From the IMG/VR virus record IMGVR_UViG_3300027749_000314, positions 1-33,694 of that record: a stretch of 33,694 bases of DNA. One strand, given 5' to 3'. The first letter of the stretch is position 1, and every line of letters starts with the position of its first letter. Made by a program: the position numbers and the translations under genes. Below, one piece after another: positions 26,391-31,871 of the stretch. Source of the stretch: a virus. The notes beneath the pieces are model-generated. The model had not been told where the DNA came from, did not search any database, and was given only the letters and a program-made list of their open reading frames with translations.

Positions 26391-27002
26391 TTAAAATTCA
26401 AACTTAATTTGAGTTACGGCTACATCCGCATGTGACCAAGGATTGCTTTTGGAATCTTCCTTGTAATAATAAGTGCTTCCTTTAATTTTTGGAGTGATTT
26501 GCCAATCAACGCCAGCATAAATTCTGTTTTTTACAAAACCCATAGAATGAATTGTATCATAAAACGATTCGTCGGCAATAAATGGATTGATTTTGAATCG
26601 TGTCCACTTCCAAGGAGTATTATATTTTGGAAACACGTTCAATTGATATGTTGAAGCAGTCGGACTGGTGTTAAGACCAATTTCAATTCGGGTTCTCAAA
26701 TTAATTTTTCCCCAATTGGTGCTCTCTGGATATTTTAGATTGAAACCTTCAATGAACATGTTTTGATCATTGAATCCTTTACCCTTGTTTTGTAAAATAA
26801 AACGATAATCAGTAAACACATCAACATTTTGATTCAAAAGATATTTGTATTGTATATCAGTGTGTTCATAAAAAAGAGGGGTTGCTTGATTTTTAGCACG
26901 AAATTCCTCTTCAAGAGTAAATACAGATTTATCTCTCCAAGAATCTGCGTTAATCATTGAGGTTGCACATAGTAGTGACAATAACACGTTTAGTTTTTTC
27001 AT
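26391..27002 (-). CDS. Second outer-membrane beta-barrel (DUF2490-like)
   Basis: The product is 203 residues long with a signal peptide (MKKLNVLLSLLCATSMINA, cleavage near NA/DS). The mature sequence shows amphipathic strands (FYEHTDIQYKYLLNQNVDVF, GKINLRTRIEIGLN, WTRFKINPFIADESFYDTIH, GVDWQITPKIKGSTYYYKED) and ends in IKFEF with a terminal Phe. The WTRFKINPFIADESFYD segment resembles the DUF2490 family of small barrels. It lies downstream of the Cys-Thr-Arg tRNA cluster and probably shares the promoter at 27310-27337. Together with the other barrel it brackets the tyrosinase. Confidence 0.8.
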   Translation of the reverse strand: MKKLNVLLSLLCATSMINADSWRDKSVFTLEEEFRAKNQATPLFYEHTDIQYKYLLNQNVDVFTDYRFILQNKGKGFNDQNMFIEGFNLKYPESTNWGKINLRTRIEIGLNTSPTASTYQLNVFPKYNTPWKWTRFKINPFIADESFYDTIHSMGFVKNRIYAGVDWQITPKIKGSTYYYKEDSKSNPWSHADVAVTQIKFEF

Positions 27003-27034
27003 TTTTTATACTTGTATCATTACTGATACAAAAA

Positions 27035-27122
27035 TGGAGTACTGTGTAGGAATCGAACCTACGGCGTGGTTTCCCACTTCGGTTTTGCAGACCGCCGCCT
27101 TACCACTCGGCGTCAACAGCAC
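27035..27122 (-). tRNA. tRNA-Cys (GCA) with long variable arm
   Basis: Acceptor GTGCTGT/ACAGTAC, discriminator T (a Cys identity element) and CCA. Anticodon loop CTGCAAA gives GCA. T arm GTAGG-TTCGATT-CCTAC. Between the anticodon and T stems is about 16 nt with a hairpin GTGG-GAAA-CCAC, a class II-like variable arm that normal tRNA-Cys lacks. Confidence 0.85.
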
Positions 27123-27132
27123 ATATTAAAAT

Positions 27133-27207
27133 TGGAGCCTCATGACAGACTTACACTGTCCTCTTCACATTACGAATCTGACACATCGTTATCTATGTTT
27201 ATGAGGC
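27133..27207 (-). tRNA. tRNA-Thr (CGT), somewhat degenerate
   Basis: Acceptor GCCTCAT/ATGAGGC, discriminator T and CCA; T arm GACAG-TGTAAGT-CTGTC; D-stem ACAT/ATGT. Loop TTCGTAA gives CGT. The anticodon stem has one G-G mismatch and the D loop lacks the usual GG, so the isotype call is tentative. Confidence 0.65.
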
Positions 27208-27213
27208 AAAATT

Positions 27214-27289
27214 TGGTGGGCATACTTGGACTTGAACCAAGATTTCCAGTTTCGAAGACTGGCACTCTATCCAATTGAGTTACACGCCC
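27214..27289 (-). tRNA. tRNA-Arg (TCG)
   Basis: Acceptor GGGCGTG/TATGCCC, D arm ACTC-AATTGGATA-GAGT, anticodon arm CCAGT-CTTCGAA-ACTGG (TCG), T arm CTTGG-TTCAAGT-CCAAG, discriminator A, CCA. Confidence 0.93.
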
Positions 27290-27309
27290 GTTGTTAACTA
27301 ACTTTATAT

Positions 27310-27337
27310 ATCCTATCACACTTTCTTGAATCGTCAA
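27310..27337 (-). promoter_or_regulatory. Promoter of the Arg-Thr-Cys tRNA unit
   Basis: On the minus strand TTGACG (27332-27337), a 16-nt spacer ending in TGA, and TAGGAT (27310-27315). It begins about 20 nt upstream of tRNA-Arg and may also serve the second beta-barrel gene. Confidence 0.75.
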
Positions 27338-27343
27338 CAAAAA

Positions 27344-27814
27344 TTATTTCAGTGGAATATATAGATCGCCAGTTAAACCTTTTTCACTTAAATAACTGGC
27401 ATCACTAATTGCAAGAGGACTTTTGATGTATCCATATCGCTTGCTCAATATTTTACGCAATTCTGTACCAGCTAGTTGTATCAAATCTAATTGAACTTGT
27501 CCTTTACTGGTGTTAATTTTACCGGCAAGTCCAGTGGGCAACACGTTTTCATACTGTTTATACAGTCTAATTATATCATCGTAATGTGACAATTCCAAAC
27601 CCGGCTCTTTTAATTTAGTAGTTATTATTTGTTTACCAAAATGTTTAGCAATTTCTATATTAGATGTATGATTTGCTCCCAATGTAGCCACTAACTTGTC
27701 ACCTGGCTTGATGCTATTGATACCTAATCCCACATTACCATATGCGGGATCAACACCTCTGTATACAGTCAACCCAGGTTGTACTTCGTTCAACAAATCT
27801 TTTAATAATATCAT
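27344..27814 (-). CDS. Putative ADP-ribosyltransferase-like protein with capsid-targeting N-terminus
   Basis: From the ATG at 27814 the product is 156 residues starting MILLKDLLNEVQPG. An upstream ATG at 27841 would overlap the previous gene and break the shared N-terminal pattern, so the internal start is chosen. LTVYRG holds a candidate catalytic Arg; NHTSNIEIAKHFG resembles the STS-x-A-x-F strand of R-S-E type ADP-ribosyltransferases. The C-terminal Glu motif is not clear (YLSEKG is one candidate). T4 Alt is a packaged, injected ADP-ribosyltransferase, which would fit the LLNE leader. Family assignment is moderate at best; it may be an unrelated small domain. Same operon as the DUF5872-like gene. 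Confidence 0.5.
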   Translation of the reverse strand: MILLKDLLNEVQPGLTVYRGVDPAYGNVGLGINSIKPGDKLVATLGANHTSNIEIAKHFGKQIITTKLKEPGLELSHYDDIIRLYKQYENVLPTGLAGKINTSKGQVQLDLIQLAGTELRKILSKRYGYIKSPLAISDASYLSEKGLTGDLYIPLK

Positions 27815-27831
27815 ATATGCAGTATTATTAA

Positions 27832-28278
27832 TTATTCCCAATTACGACAACTCCAAAATCTTGCTTTTGTTTTTGGTCCTGGATTGGTATCACAATGATG
27901 TCTTGCTCTAAAACTTTTACGTCTCGCCGGATTACTCTTCTTGATCCTCATGTTGGGATCACCAAAATTTACCTTCTTGATATTACCAGTAGCAGGATTT
28001 TTTACATAAACTTTAAACTTTTTTACGTCTCCTCGCATCGGTTTGTTCAATGGAACTGTTCTACCATGATATTCGGATTCATCCAAGGTGTCACTTTGTT
28101 CTTTGACATAATTTAGAAGTTCTATCATGTCAGTCTTAGACTCAAGAGTAATTTCTTCTTGTTCTTTCATGACACAATTTGGCACCATTCTTTGGCCTTT
28201 TTTCTTCATACCAACTTGTTTGTAACTGTCCCAACACGCCTCTTCAATCTCATTTAGAAGTTCTTTTAATTTAATCAT
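27832..28278 (-). CDS. Capsid-targeting leader, CWxxYKQVGMK motif and ARRKSFRARH domain
   Basis: From the ATG at 28278 (after TTTATAAATATG) the product is 148 residues. A longer frame adds 18 residues that lack the pattern of its paralogue, so the internal start is used. It has MIKLKELLNEIEEACWDSYK then QVGMKKKGQRMVPNCV, shared with the 31872-32756 gene. The C-terminus (VYVKNPATGNIKKVNFGDPN ... NPARRKSFRARHHCDTN ... ARFWSCRNWE) matches a domain I recall from large phages and giant viruses (DUF5872-like). The LLNE end is like a T4 gp21 cleavage site, so it may be a packaged internal protein. Confidence 0.7.
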   Translation of the reverse strand: MIKLKELLNEIEEACWDSYKQVGMKKKGQRMVPNCVMKEQEEITLESKTDMIELLNYVKEQSDTLDESEYHGRTVPLNKPMRGDVKKFKVYVKNPATGNIKKVNFGDPNMRIKKSNPARRKSFRARHHCDTNPGPKTKARFWSCRNWE

Positions 28279-28281
28279 ATT
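28230..28281 (-). repeat. 52-bp exact direct repeat, copy 1
   Basis: The bases at 28230-28281 are identical to 32708-32759. They cover the start codon and the first 16 codons (MIKLKELLNEIEEACW) of two different genes. Identity then drops, so this is a movable 5' coding module or gene-conversion tract. Confidence 0.9.
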
Positions 28282-28398
28282 TATAAATATAGAACCAAAG
28301 TACAATCTTACAAGAAATCGGTAGGTCTTCAAGATGACTATAACTTATAGTCAATCATATGTAAATATTCTCCGAAGATTTTGACAAAAACTATTATT

Positions 28399-28707
28399 TT
28401 AGTTACTTACAATCGGAACACTTGAATAAATATTTCTTTCTGTTTGTGCGCGTATCATTTCAAAATATTTAACCATATGCTGAATCATATCATTAGCCAT
28501 AGGCTCTACCCAATCAATCGGTTTATAGTCAGTTGCACTTACTCCTGCATGTATTGGTTTAATATTACCAGATTCAAATTGTTTTTGTAAAAACACAATC
28601 AATTCTTGTTTTAGTTTTTCTTTTTGTTGTATAACAAAAATTTCATTCAATTGATTTGATATCGCCAAGTTACGATGTTTAATAAAAGTTTCTTCAAAAA
28701 GATTCAT
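28399..28707 (-). CDS. Hypothetical protein, 102 aa
   Basis: It starts MNLFEETFIKHRNLAISNQL with NEIF. The sequence is helical and ends NDMIQHMVKYFEMIRAQTER. LNE-I at residues 20-23 is a weaker version of the LLNE site seen in neighbours. It is preceded by a promoter at 28761-28788. No family recognised. Confidence 0.65.
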   Translation of the reverse strand: MNLFEETFIKHRNLAISNQLNEIFVIQQKEKLKQELIVFLQKQFESGNIKPIHAGVSATDYKPIDWVEPMANDMIQHMVKYFEMIRAQTERNIYSSVPIVSN

Positions 28708-28760
28708 ATGTTATAAATAGATATATTATAGGAAAAGTATATATTTATTTGGTGCTGGTT

Positions 28761-28788
28761 TATCTAGCAATTCGTTCTCCTTAGTCAA
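28761..28788 (-). promoter_or_regulatory. Promoter candidate for the 102-aa gene
   Basis: On the minus strand TTGACT (28783-28788), a 16-nt spacer ending in TGC and TAGATA (28761-28766). It lies about 50 nt upstream of the start codon. The -10 is the weakest part. Confidence 0.5.
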
Positions 28789-28840
28789 GGACTTACACAC
28801 TCTTACACATAGAATGTCGTTTTAAAAATGTGAAATTACT

Positions 28841-29257
28841 TCACAGATTATCTGGTTCATCGTAATCATTATCGCGTTGATCACGCTTATCGTCGGCGTA
28901 CCGTTCTGCCTCATAATCATCTGCATCCGACATCGCATCCGAAATCGCATCCGAAATCTCTTTCTCTAGTTGTTTCAATTCAGAATCGGACACGTCAATT
29001 TCTTTACCGGTAGAATCTTTTACGCTTTCAATATCAATCGTTGCTTCTTCATCTGGCTCCAATTGAAGACCCGTTCCACGTTCTCGTGCACCACGGGATG
29101 CTGGAGATGCCGTGTATGTTACAGTAAGATCAACATCCGACTCAGCACCAGTTTTAGGATTGGTGAGTGTCATTCTTGTCTTAAGAACGCTTTCATTCAG
29201 ATTTTTTCTGAGTTTAAACATGTTGTCGCCGATATTTTCAAAAAGTTTTTTTTTCAT
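28841..29257 (-). CDS. Acidic conserved phage protein, 138 aa
   Basis: It contains MFKLRKNLNESVLKTRMTL (an LNE site) and NPKTGAESDVDLTVTY, ERGTGLQLEPDEEATIDIES. The C-terminus is extremely acidic (SDAISDAMSDADDYEAERYA). I recall similar sequences as conserved, uncharacterised proteins of marine T4-like phages. The first 11 residues may be dispensable because an ATG lies at M12 (29224). It is divergently placed from the plus-strand gene at 29351. Confidence 0.65.
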   Translation of the reverse strand: MKKKLFENIGDNMFKLRKNLNESVLKTRMTLTNPKTGAESDVDLTVTYTASPASRGARERGTGLQLEPDEEATIDIESVKDSTGKEIDVSDSELKQLEKEISDAISDAMSDADDYEAERYADDKRDQRDNDYDEPDNL

Positions 29258-29350
29258 AATGTGATAATCCGTTACAAATAAATATCAATCATAATTATAT
29301 TATAACATAAAATTGTTATATTTTATTAATACAATTTTATATTTATAATC

Positions 29351-29761
29351 ATGACCATAAGAAATTTATACGAAGCATACGCACGCAAACAAAAACAACC
29401 AATCAACGAAGCAGATTTTCAAAAATTCCAAAGAAAAATTGGATCTGCACTCAACAAAGTGGGAAAGGGAATCGGTTCATCTGATATTTCAAAGTTTGGA
29501 CAAAAAATGTCAATGAATCAACTACAATATAATGTGGGTGCCAAATTAGATAAAAAATTTAATACTCAAGGATATCAACAACGAAAATCCGTTGTGGGAA
29601 AATATTCTAATTCAAAACGAGTTGTTGATAATTTGAAAAAGTTAATAAAAATTTGGAATGCTACGATGGATAAAAAATACAACGTCGTCAACCCAATGGA
29701 CATAGATAATTTTAACAAAGATTTAGAAAAGTTGATAGAAAAATATATCACCAAGTTATAA
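29351..29761 (+). CDS. Basic hypothetical protein with T4 capsid-targeting-like N-terminus
   Basis: The product is 136 residues starting MTIRNLYEAYARKQKQPINE then ADFQKF. Two candidate LxE/IxE sites (LYE, INE) in the first 20 residues resemble those of T4 internal proteins. The rest is Lys/Asn-rich and helical (RVVDNLKKLIKIWNATM). A basic DNA-associated internal head protein is a reasonable guess. It is on the plus strand, opposite to most genes here. Confidence 0.6.
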   Translation: MTIRNLYEAYARKQKQPINEADFQKFQRKIGSALNKVGKGIGSSDISKFGQKMSMNQLQYNVGAKLDKKFNTQGYQQRKSVVGKYSNSKRVVDNLKKLIKIWNATMDKKYNVVNPMDIDNFNKDLEKLIEKYITKL

Positions 29762-29806
29762 TTGTGTCAGTGACTTACGGTGTGTCCGTATGTCAACACG
29801 AAAATT

Positions 29807-29885
29807 TGGTGGATCAGATGGGAGTCGAACCCACATTTATCCAATTATGCACCTATCGCTTAGAAGGCGTGGCCAATACTGATCC
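29807..29885 (-). tRNA. Non-canonical tRNA; anticodon uncertain (TCT Arg possible)
   Basis: Acceptor GGATCAG/CTGATCC, discriminator A, CCA and T arm GTGGG-TTCGACT-CCCAT are clear. A loop CTTCTAA flanked by a 3-bp CGC/GCG stem would give TCT. The D-loop-like motif AATTGGATA falls between this loop and the T arm, not before it, so the central part does not fold as a normal cloverleaf. Confidence 0.6.
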
Positions 29886-29895
29886 GTGTTAAAAT

Positions 29896-29969
29896 TGGTT
29901 GTCTCTGACGGTAACGCTCCGTCGTCACACAATTATCAGTTGTGGGCTTTACTCTTAAGCTAAGAGACA
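29896..29969 (-). tRNA. tRNA-Ile (GAT)
   Basis: Acceptor TGTCTCT/AGAGACA, D arm GCTT-AAGAGTA-AAGC, anticodon arm CACAA-CTGATAA-TTGTG (GAT), T stem GACGG/CCGTC with loop AGCGTTA, discriminator A, CCA. D loop and T loop are weakly canonical. Confidence 0.8.
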
Positions 29970-29976
29970 ATTGAAA

Positions 29977-30055
29977 TGGCGAGGGTAGCCGGATTTGAAC
30001 CGAGCAAGTCTGCACAGTGACAGTGTGCGATGTTAACCAGTTACACCATACCCCC
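29977..30055 (-). tRNA. tRNA-Asp (GTC)
   Basis: Acceptor GGGGGTA/TACCCTC, D arm GTGT-AACTGGTTA-ACAT, anticodon arm GCACA-CTGTCAC-TGTGC (GTC), T loop TTCAAAT, discriminator G as expected for Asp, CCA. Confidence 0.88.
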
Positions 30056-30096
30056 ATAAATTGGATTTTTGAAAGGATTTCACGATAAAATGTGTT

Positions 30097-30171
30097 CTAC
30101 ATTCGTTAAGGAGTCGCACCTTAAATCTCCCGCTTTCAACGGCGGGCGTTCTTCTCTTAAACTACATTCGT
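30097..30171 (-). pseudogene. tRNA-like element with identical, non-pairing ends
   Basis: A D arm (GTTT/GAAC), anticodon-like stem CCCGC/GCGGG with an 8-nt loop CGTTGAAA and a T arm TAAGG-TGCGACT-CCTTA are present. The two acceptor positions carry the same sequence ACGAATG, which cannot pair, and no CCA follows. A 10-bp direct repeat (30097-30106 and 30162-30171) brackets it. It is probably not a functional tRNA. Confidence 0.5.
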
Positions 30172-30246
30172 ATCTATCTTCAAGGAAAAAGTATCAGAAG
30201 CGATCCAATACAAACCTTCTTGACTAGCTTTGTCAAATAACTAAAT

Positions 30247-30324
30247 TGGTGGATGTGGTGGGATTTGAACCCACAACCTTTCGGGTAAGAACCGAATACT
30301 CTAATCCAGTTGAGTTACACATCC
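30247..30324 (-). tRNA. tRNA-Lys (CTT)
   Basis: Acceptor GGATGTG/CACATCC, D arm ACTC-AACTGGATTA-GAGT, anticodon arm TTCGG-TTCTTAC-CCGAA (CTT), T arm GTGGG-TTCAAAT-CCCAC, discriminator A, CCA. Confidence 0.92.
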
Positions 30325-30359
30325 ATTAAAAATTGTATCTACTGTTGTCAACGAACTAT

Positions 30360-30400
30360 AAACATCTTACCACACATTCGTCATACGTCAACAACTTTTT
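30360..30400 (-). repeat. 41-bp exact direct repeat with promoter, copy 1
   Basis: Identical to 31353-31393. It encodes KVVDV-stop of the glycosyltransferase-like gene and contains TTGACG-16-TAAGAT. Confidence 0.9.
30364..30391 (-). promoter_or_regulatory. Promoter of tRNA cluster 2
   Basis: On the minus strand TTGACG (30386-30391), a 16-nt spacer ending in TGG and TAAGAT (30364-30369). It overlaps the stop codon of the upstream gene and faces tRNA-Lys, Asp and Ile. Confidence 0.75.
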
Positions 30401-31283
30401 CTAACTTCTTCAAAATTTCTTCACATCTGTTTTTATAAGAATTATATTTTATAGCAATTTGCTGCGATTTAATCGCCAGGTTTTGTGCCTCGTCAAAATG
30501 ATGTATGTAATAGTCAATAGCATCTAACCAATTTTTATCATCTACATAAGGAACGACATCGTCAAAAATATTTTTAACATAAACATGATCACATATCTGA
30601 AAATTTCCGCTGGTAGCTATATCAAATACTCTACCATTTAATTCAATCCTAGAATAACAATCATCATCAGTTTCAATCTTTTGATTTTTATAATGAAAAT
30701 TTAAATTAACCTTCGTAGAATTATATACAACATTCAAATCTTTATATCGCACATTAGGAAAATTATCAAATCCACCATATATACCTCTATAATTTTTATT
30801 CATCACACTATACAAGTATCCGTCTTTATCACGATTTCCATGCGCAAACGTTCCAAAAAAACTAACATCATATATTTTCTCACAATCTAATTTGTAAAAT
30901 AAATTAGGATATGAACCCAACGATATACAATGTAACTTTATACCAATTGTATCCATTAATTTAGACAAATATGTATTTTGTACACATAAATTAAACCACA
31001 AATCAACATATTGTTTTAGTTTAACATAATAAGAATTAAATTCCCAACATAATATGCAAATTTTACTCTCGGGAAATTTTTTCTTATATAAAATTATATC
31101 ACTGATTCTATCCTCAGAACATCCATGTACTATCATCACATCACAAAATCCATCTATGTCACATATTCTTCGGTCATAACAAGATATTTTAGTAACACTA
31201 TGATTCAATTCACCAAATCCATATAACCATCCATTGCCAGTAGGAACAATATGTGCAAACTCTTCATAAACAATTATTTTCAT
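30381..31283 (-). CDS. Glycosyltransferase-like protein (CgeB/GT1 type)
   Basis: The product is 300 residues long. NGWLYGFGELN near the N-terminus, YDVSFFGTFAHGNRD in the middle and SRIELNGRVFDIATSGNFQI followed by CDHVYV match the C-terminal Rossmann domain pattern of CgeB-like (glyco_trans_1_2) enzymes, where NxRxFDxxasGgf is conserved. An E after VPYVDD-K is seen further on. Likely it transfers a sugar, perhaps to DNA, a virion protein or host glycan; the acceptor is unknown. Its last residues KVVDV lie in the 41-bp repeat, and its promoter is the other repeat copy. Confidence 0.75.
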   Translation of the reverse strand: MKIIVYEEFAHIVPTGNGWLYGFGELNHSVTKISCYDRRICDIDGFCDVMIVHGCSEDRISDIILYKKKFPESKICILCWEFNSYYVKLKQYVDLWFNLCVQNTYLSKLMDTIGIKLHCISLGSYPNLFYKLDCEKIYDVSFFGTFAHGNRDKDGYLYSVMNKNYRGIYGGFDNFPNVRYKDLNVVYNSTKVNLNFHYKNQKIETDDDCYSRIELNGRVFDIATSGNFQICDHVYVKNIFDDVVPYVDDKNWLDAIDYYIHHFDEAQNLAIKSQQIAIKYNSYKNRCEEILKKLEKVVDV

Positions 31284-31352
31284 AACATTTATAAATATAA
31301 AACTTTGAGGATTTCACGGAGATAATTACTTCCAAACGACATTATTTTTAAG

Positions 31353-31393
31353 AAACATCTTACCACACATTCGTCATACGTCAACAACTTTTT
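31353..31393 (-). repeat. 41-bp exact direct repeat with promoter, copy 2
   Basis: Identical to 30360-30400. It encodes KVVDV-stop of the 133-aa gene and carries the same promoter. Confidence 0.9.
31357..31384 (-). promoter_or_regulatory. Promoter of the glycosyltransferase-like gene
   Basis: On the minus strand TTGACG (31379-31384), a 16-nt spacer ending in TGG and TAAGAT (31357-31362), about 70 nt upstream of the ATG at 31283. Confidence 0.7.
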
Positions 31394-31775
31394 TCAAAAC
31401 CGCTTCCATCACTTTTCTGCTTCTTTTTGATGGTGACGGATACATGAAAGATCGTGTTTTGCCTGCAACATACGGCGGTGTTTTACCAACACTCGTATAC
31501 TGCGATGCTGTTATGTCAATGATCACGCCGCCTTGACTTTGCAACCACCAATGACTCACGTTGTTTTCATCTTTTGCTTGAAATGGCTTGAACGTATCGG
31601 TCAATGAAAATTTATTCATCAAACAATACAACGCCTCGGTAGCAACATAACAATGTCCATACATAGGATTATTTGCATTTGTTTGCCGATACTCGGGTTT
31701 CAACAATTTTGGATGCAAACAATTTGTTATTGCAGCAATAAGTTTTGGTACCGTTGGAACTGTATTTTTCATCAT
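31374..31775 (-). CDS. Putative Cys/His/Asp hydrolase-like protein, 133 aa
   Basis: It contains GHCYVATEALYCLMNKFSLT, then SHWWLQSQGGVIIDITASQY and YPSPSKRSRKVMEAVL. A Cys at the start of a helix, a later His and an Asp in a strand recall papain/transglutaminase-type catalytic triads (C...H...D), and I recall phage proteins with the GHCYVASEA...HW...DLTA pattern. The activity is untested. Its C-terminal KVVDV is encoded by the 41-bp repeat. Confidence 0.6.
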   Translation of the reverse strand: MMKNTVPTVPKLIAAITNCLHPKLLKPEYRQTNANNPMYGHCYVATEALYCLMNKFSLTDTFKPFQAKDENNVSHWWLQSQGGVIIDITASQYTSVGKTPPYVAGKTRSFMYPSPSKRSRKVMEAVLKKVVDV

Positions 31776-31871
31776 ATGTTTCTAAATCATTCACCGCTCC
31801 GTGACACCACGATTCTATAGATATACTCCGATTCATCCATGTTAAACTTGGGCGATTACTACTAAAATTGT

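Noticed and set aside
27066-27278. Plus-strand frame of 70 codons
   Set aside because: It runs across three tRNA genes and is explained by them.
29764-29800. Hairpin TACGG-TGTGT-CCGTA after the plus-strand gene
   Set aside because: No U-tract on the plus strand, so not supported as a terminator.
30340-30356. TTGACA on the minus strand downstream of the 41-bp repeat
   Set aside because: No acceptable -10 at 15 to 18 nt.
26260-31318. AGGATTTCACG repeated at 26260, 30074 and 31308
   Set aside because: Only 11 nt with no shared neighbourhood; may be chance or fragments of decayed tRNA arms.
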